Shown here piece by piece: positions 18,362-29,169 of a stretch of DNA of 64,000 bases (position 1 is its first letter; every line of letters starts with the position of its first letter). The stretch is taken from assembly GCA_016937015.1 (NCBI GenBank), contig JAFGWT010000327.1:1-64000 (forward strand). Reading direction: 5' to 3'. A model generated the notes under the pieces. The model was not told the origin of the DNA. It saw only the letters and a program-made list of their open reading frames with translations, and did not search any database. A program made the position numbers and the translations under genes. This DNA is from Deltaproteobacteria bacterium. GTDB taxonomy: Bacteria > Myxococcota_A > Polyangia > JAAYKL01.

Positions 18362-18573
18362 TCGCTAAAATAAACCAACCGAAAACCCCTTTGCAAAAAA
18401 ACGTATTGCGTCCAATACTGTTAAACGATTTTCAAACGAGTTCTCTAAAAGCAGAGGTGGGCCAGTTGACCAGAATGACGCACCATTTTCCAGTTCCCAA
18501 TCTTGCCCACAGCGGAACCAGATGTATTTGCCGGCAGCTTCTTGAGAAGCTACTTTTTTAACAGGCGGGTCAG

Positions 18574-19668
18574 ATGTATAAAAAAATATTCTCGAGCAGC
18601 ATTCACAGCGCAGCCGACAGTATCCATCGATTTAAAAAAAAGCTGGGGACAGCGCCGGGCACCGTCGAATACACTGGCAAACAGCCTCATGTCGCAACGC
18701 GCATTCATATCGCAGACTATGACGAATCCGGTGTTGTTCAATGGTCCGGTGGACCTGGCGAACCTCTGCCAACCCAGACTCATCAGAAGCGATGGATACA
18801 AATCAGCGGTCTCAGTGATACCGCATTTATCAATCGCATTGGTGACGAATACAAAATTCCGTCAATGGTGCTTGAAGACATCGTAAATCCGGCCCAGGGA
18901 GCAAAAATTGAAAACTGCGACGGTTTTGTATTCGTGGTCCTCAAAGCCCCGTTGATTTGCGAACGCACACAGGAGCTGCATTTTGAGCATCTCAGCATTC
19001 TGCTGTTTGATAACCGCGTCATTTCATTTCAGGAATCGGATACATTCCACTTTGAAAAGCTTTATGACCGCCTCCATAATCCATCCGCTCGTATGCGCAG
19101 GCATGGCAGTGACTATTTCGTTTACGCCATGATTGATTTAGTCGTTGACACGTATACGTTCCTTCACGACCTGTTTAACGAAAAGATGGATACTTTGGAA
19201 GACGCTGTGATGGAATCCACAAACCGGAACCATGTAAACGAAATACATGCGCTGAAGCGTTATATTGCGGCCACCCGAAAAGCAATCAGACCTTTGCGGG
19301 CAATCGGTGAAATGCTGGCGTCAGGAGATCTGCCACATGTTTCCGAGGACATCGAAATCTACATCAGAGACCTTCGGGACCATATCAATGGGTTACTCGA
19401 GGCTGTGGAAAGCAATCGGGAAGCTGCGACCATGTTGATGGAAAGTTATCTCTCCCTAATGAGTCACCGAATGAATGAAGTGATGAAGGTGCTTACAATG
19501 ATGAGTGCCATCTTCATCCCCCTTGGATTTATCGCGGGGCTGTACGGAATGAACTTTGACCATATGCCGGAACTGCATTTTAAATATGGATATTACATGG
19601 TGCTCACCGGAATGCTGACTCTGGTTTCCGCTATGCTGATTTTCTTTAAATTTAAGAAATGGATTTAG
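18574..19668 (+). CDS. corA: CorA-family magnesium/divalent cation transporter
   Basis: Two C-terminal TM segments with GLYGMNFDHMPE (GMN motif). Confidence 0.93.
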   Translation: MYKKIFSSSIHSAADSIHRFKKKLGTAPGTVEYTGKQPHVATRIHIADYDESGVVQWSGGPGEPLPTQTHQKRWIQISGLSDTAFINRIGDEYKIPSMVLEDIVNPAQGAKIENCDGFVFVVLKAPLICERTQELHFEHLSILLFDNRVISFQESDTFHFEKLYDRLHNPSARMRRHGSDYFVYAMIDLVVDTYTFLHDLFNEKMDTLEDAVMESTNRNHVNEIHALKRYIAATRKAIRPLRAIGEMLASGDLPHVSEDIEIYIRDLRDHINGLLEAVESNREAATMLMESYLSLMSHRMNEVMKVLTMMSAIFIPLGFIAGLYGMNFDHMPELHFKYGYYMVLTGMLTLVSAMLIFFKFKKWI

Positions 19669-19691
19669 AGGGAATAAGATGGAATGCGTTT

Positions 19692-22600
19692 CTACTCGCG
19701 TTCCCGGTCTCGCAAACGACGAGGAATAACGACTGGTCGCTTCTCTCTGTTAGGCAGCACGAAACGACGATAAATCCCGATGGATGAACTGTTTTTACCA
19801 ACCGCGGTGCCCACGCTGGTTTTGTCAGTCAAATCAATCTCTACCTGAAGTTCAAGGTCATTTTCGTTTTTGGCTGGATTGGCATTCACAACAGTATACA
19901 CGGTCGACCTGTCGGTGACCCGTTTTCCGGCTTTCAACGCGGTGCTCCCCTGCTCTGTGGTTTCCACCCGCAACTGACTTATGCCGAAGCGATTGTAGAG
20001 CAGATTATGAATACCTGGATACTGCACGGCCAGCAGGTTGGTAATCGCGCCGGTTGATGTTTCAGCATCTTCCTCTGTGCTGCCGGATACGAGTAATGTC
20101 AGAATCTGTTCCTCTGTGAGGGCTGGTGAAGAAGAGAGTGTCAATCTGGGATGAAGCAGATTGCCAGAGACATTCAGGTATACGGTATACGACGAAATGT
20201 TGCTGGAGGACTCAAGCTGCAGGAATGCGCCGTTTCCAGGGGCATCTGCAATTGTCAACTCACCGCGTTCAATGGCAAACGAATTCTGAAACAGATTAAA
20301 CGTGCCGCCGGCAGCATCGATACTTCCCTCAACCTGACTCACGCCGTCGTTTCGGGCCAGTATAAGATTAGCCTTCCAGGCAGTATTCAAATCACGCCCC
20401 TTAACAAGAATCGGCGATTCGCTTTTCAAGTGAATTCGATAATTGCTCAGGTCTTCAACCGTCTCATTTTCGTCGAAACTGTTTCTTACTGTCACATTTG
20501 AATTAGTGGGCACAAACCGAGCAGCATTGCGTTCTTCTGCAGGTTTGGTTAACAAGGTATTTTTCATCGTTACATCCAAATCAAATCGATCACGATCTAA
20601 CCGGAATGTCGCATCACTTTTCAAGTCAACTATAAAACGGGGCAAACCGGCAAGCGAAACAGGAAACCTGGACATTTTCAGTCGCCCACGCCCTTCCAAC
20701 CCCTGTGAATTGAATTGCGCATTCCCAACCAAACTGCCGCTTCCTCTGGCACTGCGAAATTTAAACCAGGGAATAGCGATTTTTTTTCCTTTTAAACGAA
20801 ATTCGCCATTCACACCATGAATCCGATTAGCCAGACCGGTAATTGAAAATTGACCGTCCTGCAATTTTAAACGTCCGACCATAATTGGCGCACCAAGCGT
20901 GCCCGTCACATCAACCTTTGCAACGGCTTTTCCGCCAAATCGCGACATTGCTGGGATGGACAGTAATTCCAGAAGCTGCAGTTCGATGGCATTGATCTGC
21001 AGACGCGCCGAGACCGGGATGTTTGACCAAACTTGTCTACCTGTCATCAGATTCGATGGAGAGGCTACGGTCTCCATAAAAAAAGCAGATTGTTCCTGAC
21101 CGCGCTGGACAACCGATAATTTCAGCTCTTGTGTATGATGATTGGCAACCAATTGTCCATCAAGAAACACTGGCATCATTCCGGCGGCACCAATGCTTCC
21201 TCCAATTTTTGATGTCACCTTGAATTTTTCCGCGTTGCCGGAAATACGCCCGTCTGTTCCCAGCGTGATATCAAAAATATCCGAAATACCTAAAAGATGC
21301 CGGAACGGATAAAAATTCACAGGTGGAATTTTCCAGTAAAGAAAGTGTTCCCGGTTGGATTGCCAGACAATGTCACGGGTCTTCACATCAATACGCAATG
21401 GAATTTTTGCATTCAGATGAAAATCCTTGCCATATGGATGTTCCCCTGACAAATCCATCTTAAGAGTTTCATTTCCGTACTGACCAGTCAGTCGAAGGTG
21501 ACGCATTGTCCAGTCGCCAATCACTGCATCAGTGGCAGTTATTTCAGTTGTTCCAGAAAACACACCGTTACTCAGTACCAATCCACCTCTCGCAGAAAGC
21601 ACGCCATCAAGGCCTTCAAGCATGACCATGGGTCTAAGTAAAACCGGCGAAAAGTTGCGAATCTGATACTTGACCTTTATGTTTTGCATGTCAGTAACGA
21701 ATGCCGTTACGCTGGTGGCAGCGTCCCCCCAATTCAGTAATGCCTGCCATTGATGCGGTTCGAATTTCGTTTTGGAAATCGTGCCAATATTCAATGTGCC
21801 GGACAATTCCAATTTAGCCGGTACACCGTTGGGCATTAGCCATTCCGCATTAAGCGCCTGCGATTTTTGCCGGACATCAAAATTCAAATGGGCCGGGAAA
21901 CGAATAAGCGCGCCATCCCCAAGCCATCCGCCCAATTGCCCCGAACCAGATATTTCATGTCCGTCACATAAGAGCGCCGCGGTTAAAGAGGCATCAAACC
22001 TCAGCAGACCCAAGTCAATATGCCAGTGCGGAAACTGATCAGGTGACAAGTGTTCCACAACCAGATCAAGGTGCCATCCTGAGTCACTAACGGGATGAAT
22101 ATTCTGTGTTAAGGGGTCATAACTAAACTTAATATCTCCATCAATGTGTCCATCCAAATTCTCCATATTCAAATACGCACCAATAGTGGCCAGAGAGAAA
22201 CGATGCGCCGTTGCATGCATGTGAATAATCGAATCGTCCAGTTTCGCCTGCAAACCCAATTTTGAATCACCGATGGAAGCTGTCACATCAACTCCGCCGC
22301 CTGCATATTTACTGTTGAGTATACCATCCATATTCAGCGTGGACGCCACATCAATCGCAACAGGATTACCCTGTCGATCAACAGTCTCGATATGCAGTGT
22401 CTGTGAGTCTGATCGAATTTCGTGGGCAAGCTGTATTTCCATGTCGCCAATGGAAGAATGAGATATGTTCCCCTTCAATTCACCCAGCATTTCCAATTGG
22501 GATCCGGAAACGTTCAATTCGCCGCTACCATCGAGAAAAATTTTCAGTCCATGGGGTAACTGGCCAAATTTTTCCACCCAAACATGGTCGAGGCGAGAGA

Positions 22601-24590
22601 ACGTCCATTTCGCGCTGGCGGGGCGATTCCTTAAAATTCGATAATCTCCATTTTTTAAATTAAGACGAATCGGAATTGTACCTGTCACGCTAATTGCACG
22701 TGCGCCTTTTCCAGCGCCATCCACATTGAGTAACAGATGTTTGTTTTTCAACTCCCCCTGAACTGACAATGTCGAAAATGAAATATCGCGAAAAATAAGA
22801 TCCGTTGCGTTTAATGTTAATTGGATGGATGGATTTTGCAAAGTCCCCGATACGGTCATGGATCCTTCCAGCGTCCCCGTTATCGGTTCAGAAAAATACG
22901 GATTAAACTGTTTCATCTCAACGTTGCTGATTGCCACTTTTCCATTTAACAGGTCTTGTTTCCGTTCAAACTGTTCAATCAAAACGCCGGCACCGTTAAT
23001 CTGAAGGTCGATTGGTGACATGGAACGAACAGCATTACTGGTGACCAGCAGCCGAAATGGTGCCATGGTTTTAAGTTGCAAATCGGACAGGGAGCTGTTG
23101 ATATGATCGATATTAACGGTGATGTCCTCCCCTATGGAAACCCGAACATCAGCGGAGGCGGCGCCAACTTTTCCCTGTAACACTCGAAACGAGAGTTGCG
23201 CTTCTGTCCCATCATACGTTCCCCCCGCTCTTACCTGCCGAAATGATTTGTTGCCCGCCCGAAAATCATCCAGCGTTACTGTTCCATCCAATGCGGTAAT
23301 GTTTTTCCCAAATGCTGCGTTCAGTTCAGCCTCGGCAGCTAGTGCAGACAATTTATCGTATGCCCCATCTCGCAATTTTAGTGACGCATTGCACGTTGAC
23401 TCAATATCCAAATAACATTCCCCATTTGCCGAAAGCGTTTCCACATGCCCCGTTATTCCAAAGTGGCCTGCGACATTGGGAGAAATTTTTCCGTTTGCTG
23501 CATACCGCACTTTGCCATGCCCATGCAGATCACCGTTGTATGATCCGGACAAAAGCATATCGTCCTGTTCCAGATAAACATTGGCATTAATGACGTTGCT
23601 TTTCAGTTTTGCATCGAACTTAAAACCCGTTTTACCAAATGGTTGCATCTCACAATCCTGGCAGCTGAACTCAGACAAAATCACTGGTTGACCAGCACTG
23701 TCGAATTCCACCGATAAAGCCCCGCCGCCCTTGATTCGTCCATCCAGTATGACTGGCCAGTGGGACTTGCCCAGCATTTTTTTAAGTGACGGCACCACCA
23801 CTTCGTACCGAATTCCGGATTTCATTCCTTTGCTAAGAGCGGCAGTCAGAATCAGTCGAATTTTGCCCCAGTCAGCCCTGACCTCAAGTGCGGTATTTAA
23901 CTGATCGTTCTCCAACTCAATGCGATGTGCATCATCAATATGAAAATAAAAATTCTGTTGTCGCCAAATACCGCGACCTTTTAATCGCTGAACATTAATT
24001 GTGAGTTTTCGGTGCCATTCGATAGCGCAGGAGAGAGTATCCAAACCAATCTTCGCTGGTGCCCCATTGGTTAAAACCAAACTGAGATTCATGTTTTCAA
24101 GCTGAATATTGGGAGCGTCTAATATAACAGGCAATGCAGGAATCAACAGGTTCGTCTCTGTTCGGGAAGTACGCTCCCGGGCGATGAGCAAATCAGCCAA
24201 AGCAAACGGCTGCTCACGAGATGACGCGGACACGTCAACGTGACTGATTCTGAATGTTTCTATAGTGATTTTCTTTTGGAACAGGTGGAGTGGCAAAATC
24301 CTGAGATGCAGTTCTCCAATTCGCAACACTTCTTCATCCGTTGATGTTCTGCCCGTGATGTGTTTGAGTGTCAGCCCATCGGCGAATGTGCCATTGAGTT
24401 CACCTATCGAAATTTCGCCTGAAATTCGGGAATTGTACCATTCCGTAAAACGACCAGCCACCAACTTTGCCCCTGTGGCACTGTAAAAAGCAAACAACCA
24501 CAGACTTACTGCAGCCAATAACAAAACGACTAATGACCCGCCCAGCCATATATGGCGGGACAGAATGCCTTTTTTTGCAGACAATCGCAC
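19692..24590 (-). CDS. TamB-like translocation/assembly module protein (DUF490 C-terminus)
   Basis: N-terminal TM anchor, long repetitive beta-rich AsmA/TamB-like body, C-terminal SSSNISSYTVYLNVSGNLLHPRLTLSSSPALTEEQILTLLVSG; GTG start overlaps the upstream stop (TAGTG). Confidence 0.9.
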   Translation of the reverse strand: MRLSAKKGILSRHIWLGGSLVVLLLAAVSLWLFAFYSATGAKLVAGRFTEWYNSRISGEISIGELNGTFADGLTLKHITGRTSTDEEVLRIGELHLRILPLHLFQKKITIETFRISHVDVSASSREQPFALADLLIARERTSRTETNLLIPALPVILDAPNIQLENMNLSLVLTNGAPAKIGLDTLSCAIEWHRKLTINVQRLKGRGIWRQQNFYFHIDDAHRIELENDQLNTALEVRADWGKIRLILTAALSKGMKSGIRYEVVVPSLKKMLGKSHWPVILDGRIKGGGALSVEFDSAGQPVILSEFSCQDCEMQPFGKTGFKFDAKLKSNVINANVYLEQDDMLLSGSYNGDLHGHGKVRYAANGKISPNVAGHFGITGHVETLSANGECYLDIESTCNASLKLRDGAYDKLSALAAEAELNAAFGKNITALDGTVTLDDFRAGNKSFRQVRAGGTYDGTEAQLSFRVLQGKVGAASADVRVSIGEDITVNIDHINSSLSDLQLKTMAPFRLLVTSNAVRSMSPIDLQINGAGVLIEQFERKQDLLNGKVAISNVEMKQFNPYFSEPITGTLEGSMTVSGTLQNPSIQLTLNATDLIFRDISFSTLSVQGELKNKHLLLNVDGAGKGARAISVTGTIPIRLNLKNGDYRILRNRPASAKWTFSRLDHVWVEKFGQLPHGLKIFLDGSGELNVSGSQLEMLGELKGNISHSSIGDMEIQLAHEIRSDSQTLHIETVDRQGNPVAIDVASTLNMDGILNSKYAGGGVDVTASIGDSKLGLQAKLDDSIIHMHATAHRFSLATIGAYLNMENLDGHIDGDIKFSYDPLTQNIHPVSDSGWHLDLVVEHLSPDQFPHWHIDLGLLRFDASLTAALLCDGHEISGSGQLGGWLGDGALIRFPAHLNFDVRQKSQALNAEWLMPNGVPAKLELSGTLNIGTISKTKFEPHQWQALLNWGDAATSVTAFVTDMQNIKVKYQIRNFSPVLLRPMVMLEGLDGVLSARGGLVLSNGVFSGTTEITATDAVIGDWTMRHLRLTGQYGNETLKMDLSGEHPYGKDFHLNAKIPLRIDVKTRDIVWQSNREHFLYWKIPPVNFYPFRHLLGISDIFDITLGTDGRISGNAEKFKVTSKIGGSIGAAGMMPVFLDGQLVANHHTQELKLSVVQRGQEQSAFFMETVASPSNLMTGRQVWSNIPVSARLQINAIELQLLELLSIPAMSRFGGKAVAKVDVTGTLGAPIMVGRLKLQDGQFSITGLANRIHGVNGEFRLKGKKIAIPWFKFRSARGSGSLVGNAQFNSQGLEGRGRLKMSRFPVSLAGLPRFIVDLKSDATFRLDRDRFDLDVTMKNTLLTKPAEERNAARFVPTNSNVTVRNSFDENETVEDLSNYRIHLKSESPILVKGRDLNTAWKANLILARNDGVSQVEGSIDAAGGTFNLFQNSFAIERGELTIADAPGNGAFLQLESSSNISSYTVYLNVSGNLLHPRLTLSSSPALTEEQILTLLVSGSTEEDAETSTGAITNLLAVQYPGIHNLLYNRFGISQLRVETTEQGSTALKAGKRVTDRSTVYTVVNANPAKNENDLELQVEIDLTDKTSVGTAVGKNSSSIGIYRRFVLPNREKRPVVIPRRLRDRERE

Positions 24591-26518
24591 TAAAACGCCT
24601 CTCCCAGGCCAAGGTGCACGCCAAAAGCGGGTTCATCCCTATACTCACGCGAATTGTTCAGTCTCAGTCTGTAGCCAACATCAAACCGAATTTTTCCAAC
24701 GGGTGTATGAATACGTATTCCGGAACCTACTGAATAATTCCAGAGGCTTGCTTTGATTGCGTTAACTTCATACTGGACGTCTCCCATGTCCAGAAAAGTA
24801 ATCACACTAAATGCTTTGCTCACTCTAAAACGAAACTCTGCGTTCCCCTGAACCATTGTCTTGCCGCCAATCCATATCTTTTCACAAACCTGTCTGGGCG
24901 GGGAATCAGGGCTTTCCTCTGTGGGTTCAAGGCAGATGTCTACACTGGGAGCGAGCCGCTTGCCCCCCCATCCGCGCACCGTATTGTGTCCGCCTAAAAA
25001 GAAGTTGGCACGAATTCCGGAATAATCCTTACTCCCAATGGGGTAGATAAATCCCACCTCCCCGTGCAGTGCTATCTGAAAAAATGAGAATGGTCGCCAA
25101 TAGGCTGAAATGGTCGGTCGAACCTTGTGGTATGCCACCTCACTGGCAAGATATGGCCCCGAGTGCCAGAAATCAAATTGAAGCACAACGCCATTGTTTG
25201 GATTGTCCCTGCTATCGGTCAACCAAAGCAATGTGTTTACATTCACATCAGCGAGGCGGATGGGACTTCGCATATCCTCATAATCCGCCTGCAGTCGCCT
25301 CATTATTTCATCATTCAGACCATAGAGCACGATGTATTCAAAGTTATACGACAGTCGGATATTTAACCTCTTAAGGAAAGGTCTTGATACGGATAGCCGT
25401 CCGGAAGGACTGAACAGCTTATAGTTTTCTTCCACATCTGTCTGGAATCCCAACGCCATATTCCATACGAGTCGCTTTTCGAGAAATCCTTTTCTGGTGA
25501 CACTTGGCTCTATAAGAGTGACAGGCCCCTTGTCCTCTACATCCCAGAAACTGGGCACCAGCGCCCAGCCCAGTTTGGCGCGAAGCTGAAACTGATTCAG
25601 TCGACGCATGAAATTATTGTGCTGATATACAGCCGATGTCCAGCCCAGAAATTTGTTCGTTTCAAACTGTCCACCGACGCCTATCTTGAGATTCTGAAAA
25701 TTGGCTTCAACCAGCGACACATCGACATCGATAACTCCGGGATTGTCCGGTCTCTCTACGGGACTTACTGTAATGAGACGAAAAGCATTCAATTCAGATA
25801 GGTTGGATTCAATCTCATCTTCAACCTTTGGCGTGTACACCAGTCCTTCAAATTCCTCCAATTCCCTGTACACCAGATCATATGGTGCGTGCTCAAGTCC
25901 GTGCAGATAAAACCGTTCAATGGTACACACCGCTTTTGCATCAACATCGAGAATCACGTCAGCGGCATATTCGTCCCGTGTGACAATCATCGACTCTCGT
26001 ACAGTAGCCAGGGCATAGCCATCATTTGCAAGCCGGGACTTAACCTGTTTAACTGCCTCGTTCAGTTTTTCCACACTCGCCACATCCCCTTTTTGAAGTG
26101 CCAATCCGTCAATGTATTTTTGTGCATCCGTAACCGGGGACTGCCATTTAATTGCGAACAAACGCACCAGTGAGGGCTGTCCCTCCAGAAGATGAACTCT
26201 CAGATGAACCCACCCTCGAGGCGTCGAACGGACATCCACTCTTATGATTTTGGTGTCATGATATCCTTTGGCTGCATACAGCTGCAAAAGAATATCAAAC
26301 ACCGCCGTTTCACTCTCTTCCAGATAGGTATCTCTTCTCTGAATTGGCAGATATTTTCTTAACTCGTCGTCAGTCAGCGCCCTGTTCCCGCTGAAAGTAA
26401 TGGAAGCCACACGTCGTCCTTCCCGAAACTGGGTACCCGGATCTGTCCTATGTCGACATCCATAATTCGCCCATCCTATAATTATTAAAATCAGGAGTCC
26501 CAGACTGTATCGTTTCAT
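24590..26518 (-). CDS. TamA/BamA-like outer membrane protein (POTRA plus Omp85 barrel)
   Basis: Lipoprotein-like N-terminus, POTRA-like SITFSGNRALTDDELRKYLP, barrel motif FFLGGHNTVRGWGGKRLAP, terminal FDVGYRLRLNN. Confidence 0.9.
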   Translation of the reverse strand: MKRYSLGLLILIIIGWANYGCRHRTDPGTQFREGRRVASITFSGNRALTDDELRKYLPIQRRDTYLEESETAVFDILLQLYAAKGYHDTKIIRVDVRSTPRGWVHLRVHLLEGQPSLVRLFAIKWQSPVTDAQKYIDGLALQKGDVASVEKLNEAVKQVKSRLANDGYALATVRESMIVTRDEYAADVILDVDAKAVCTIERFYLHGLEHAPYDLVYRELEEFEGLVYTPKVEDEIESNLSELNAFRLITVSPVERPDNPGVIDVDVSLVEANFQNLKIGVGGQFETNKFLGWTSAVYQHNNFMRRLNQFQLRAKLGWALVPSFWDVEDKGPVTLIEPSVTRKGFLEKRLVWNMALGFQTDVEENYKLFSPSGRLSVSRPFLKRLNIRLSYNFEYIVLYGLNDEIMRRLQADYEDMRSPIRLADVNVNTLLWLTDSRDNPNNGVVLQFDFWHSGPYLASEVAYHKVRPTISAYWRPFSFFQIALHGEVGFIYPIGSKDYSGIRANFFLGGHNTVRGWGGKRLAPSVDICLEPTEESPDSPPRQVCEKIWIGGKTMVQGNAEFRFRVSKAFSVITFLDMGDVQYEVNAIKASLWNYSVGSGIRIHTPVGKIRFDVGYRLRLNNSREYRDEPAFGVHLGLGEAF

Positions 26519-26623
26519 AGTTTCTGCTTATCGTATCGGAGTCAAAGTCGGCCCCGGCAACTGCATAGATGTATCGCATCATTGATGATTGAGTGCCAGT
26601 ACAAAGCATGCTACAAAAAAAAA

Positions 26624-27268
26624 ATGACAAAGCAATTTTATTTATCAGCGTCGGCAGCATGCCGCTTTCATTATTGGTCATTGTTTTTTTTACTTACTGT
26701 TTTCACCTTTATCTCAGGCGGATGCGACAATGATGAATGCGAAACCACCAAAGACTGCAACGATGACATGATGTGCGTTCAAGGCAAATGCATCGCCCCA
26801 TCCGATCATATTCAGACCGGGGATAGTCCCCAAACGGGCAGCACCATTTCAGGGACTGTACAACAGGACTCCGCGGACGACACAGATGATTCTGATACAG
26901 CTTCAGTGCCGTTGCAGAAGGATACCTCATCTTCAGAAAACCCGATTCCCGATACGGCCTACGGCTCCCTGTTTGACCCCAGTGACCGCGATATCAACTC
27001 CCAGCAGCCACCTGGATGCGTGATATATCACGATGGTTACTATTCGTGCGCACTGACAGGCTACGTGACCGTCGGAATGTGCGATCTGGTCAACTGGGAA
27101 GGCTGCAGCAGCGCCCTTTTCCCGGAATCATGCAAACTACTTGTTGTCGATGACGTCAGTATTACACTGAAAACCATCTGCTACTCACCGCTCAGCGGGA
27201 ATGTAGCGGATCCTCCCGAATATGCCTGCGCTGATGCTGGAGGCGAATGGCTACCCTGTCCCTACTAA
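26624..27268 (+). CDS. Cys-rich lipoprotein-like secreted protein
   Basis: Hydrophobic leader ending FISGGCDNDECETTKDCNDDMMCVQGKC, then Asp/Ser/Thr-rich linker. Confidence 0.65.
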   Translation: MTKQFYLSASAACRFHYWSLFFLLTVFTFISGGCDNDECETTKDCNDDMMCVQGKCIAPSDHIQTGDSPQTGSTISGTVQQDSADDTDDSDTASVPLQKDTSSSENPIPDTAYGSLFDPSDRDINSQQPPGCVIYHDGYYSCALTGYVTVGMCDLVNWEGCSSALFPESCKLLVVDDVSITLKTICYSPLSGNVADPPEYACADAGGEWLPCPY

Positions 27269-27299
27269 TGGGTTCAGCAGACTCCAGCCTAAAACAAAC

Positions 27300-27315
27300 T
27301 GGCACGCACTCTGCC
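27300..27315 (+). promoter_or_regulatory. Candidate sigma-54 -24/-12 element
   Basis: TGGCACGcactCTGCC with GG-N10-GC spacing, about 140 bp upstream of the GH3-PKS operon. Confidence 0.3.
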
Positions 27316-27453
27316 GTTGATAGACATGCAAGTTAAAACTATTCAAAATAAAGAAATGAACAAATAATGAATAATTTACTTGTTTACATTGCGTGTTTGA
27401 AAAGATGTGATTAATAAATTGAACAGATTTTACTTGATTCGGAGAGACAATTT

Positions 27454-29169
27454 ATGATTAAGGGAAGACGTATTGCGTCTGGAATAATGGCATTTGGCAT
27501 TCGCAGAAAAGGTTTACCGATGCTGAAGCAATTAGATGTCGCATCGGCTAACGTGAAACAGGCACAGCAAAACACCCTGCGAGGAATTATAGAGTACGCG
27601 ACGAATACAGCATATGGAAAATCTCATGGATTTGGTTCCATTAAATCGACCAGGGATTTCACGTCTGCAGTGCCCGTCAATGACTGGGAAGCCCACAGGC
27701 CATGGGTGGAACGCCACGAAAAAGGTGAACCCAACGTGCTGTTTCCGGGAAAACCAATGTTTTATGCGACCACCAGTGGAACCACATCAGCACCTAAGCG
27801 GATACCCATTTCCAGAAAATACCACGATGAATGTTACAATGGGCTCTCAAATATCTGGCTGCACAGCATGTTTCAGCAATCGCCAGGCTTCATGGACGGC
27901 TACGACATCAGTATGGTTGGCAAGGCAATTGAAGGATATACCGATGATGGCACCTCATTTGGCTCGTTTTCAGGGCATATGAATGCATACATGCCTGATT
28001 TTATAAAGCGATTTCGGGTAATCCCCTTTGAAATACACGATATAGACGATTATCCATCAAAATATTACGCGTTGCTGCGTGTTGCCCTGGCCCATCCTAT
28101 TCGATGGATAGTGGCCGCGAACCCCAGCACGCTACTGGAATTGCACCGTTCGGCAATGACCAGCATAGAAGAAATTGTACGGGACATCCATGACGGCACT
28201 CTGAAGTCCAGCCTCCTGATTTCACCGCAAATCCGCCAGAGAATTGAAATACGACTGAAACCGTCACCAAAACGGGCGCGGCAGTTGGAAGCGCTGCTTG
28301 CAATGCATGGAGACAATCTGCGTCCAAAGCACTACTGGCCCACACTTCAAATGATCAACACCTGGAAAAGCGGGAACGCAGCGCTTTATCTGGCGCAGAC
28401 AAAGAATTTCTACCCCCCTCATACTGTTATTCGAGAATTCGGTTATCTTGCTACGGAGGCCAGAGCCGGCATAGTCCTTGATAACAATCAGGAAACCAGT
28501 ATCCTCGCTGCTCACCTGCTTTATTTCGAGTTCATCGAACGTAGCGATTTATATAACTCGCAACCAACTGTGCTGGGTGCACATGAGCTCGAAAAAGGCG
28601 GTGAATACGCGATTTTAATTACGACACCAAGCGGGCTATATCGATACAACATCAATGATATTCTCAGGGTCGAAGATTTTTACGGCACATTTCCCATGGT
28701 CCGTTTTGTTCAGAAAGGAAGTGGTGTTACGAGTCTGACAGGCGAAAAACTGTATGAGTCTCAGTATCTGGATGCATTTGCGGAAGCGGCGGCGTCACTC
28801 AGGCTTCAGACAGTATTTCATGCGGCATTTGCGGATCTTGAGGAATCGATGTATCACTGCTTTGTGGAACTCGCAGCTGCTGAAAATATCAACGCAGTGC
28901 CAACCGACGAACTCGCCAGTCGACTGGACAAGACACTGCAGACAAAGAATCCGGAATATGCGGCAAAACGAAAATCCAATCGCCTGCGTCCACTGAAAAT
29001 ACATTTGCTGCGGACAAATGCGTTTACTGAATACAAACTTCACCAACTGTCACAGGGCCAGCGTGAAGGCCAATTCAAACTGACCCATCTTCAACAAAAC
29101 AATGACCAGCTAAAACTGTTCCAATCTTTAAGTATTGACCATTTTTATTCCAGTGGAGGCGCATTATGA
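27454..29169 (+). CDS. GH3 auxin-responsive-promoter family acyl-adenylating enzyme
   Basis: FYATTSGTTSAPKRIPISRKYHDE, YLATEARAGIVLD, GLYRYNINDILRVEDFYGTFPMVRFVQKGSGVTSLTGEKLYE. Confidence 0.88.
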   Translation: MIKGRRIASGIMAFGIRRKGLPMLKQLDVASANVKQAQQNTLRGIIEYATNTAYGKSHGFGSIKSTRDFTSAVPVNDWEAHRPWVERHEKGEPNVLFPGKPMFYATTSGTTSAPKRIPISRKYHDECYNGLSNIWLHSMFQQSPGFMDGYDISMVGKAIEGYTDDGTSFGSFSGHMNAYMPDFIKRFRVIPFEIHDIDDYPSKYYALLRVALAHPIRWIVAANPSTLLELHRSAMTSIEEIVRDIHDGTLKSSLLISPQIRQRIEIRLKPSPKRARQLEALLAMHGDNLRPKHYWPTLQMINTWKSGNAALYLAQTKNFYPPHTVIREFGYLATEARAGIVLDNNQETSILAAHLLYFEFIERSDLYNSQPTVLGAHELEKGGEYAILITTPSGLYRYNINDILRVEDFYGTFPMVRFVQKGSGVTSLTGEKLYESQYLDAFAEAAASLRLQTVFHAAFADLEESMYHCFVELAAAENINAVPTDELASRLDKTLQTKNPEYAAKRKSNRLRPLKIHLLRTNAFTEYKLHQLSQGQREGQFKLTHLQQNNDQLKLFQSLSIDHFYSSGGAL

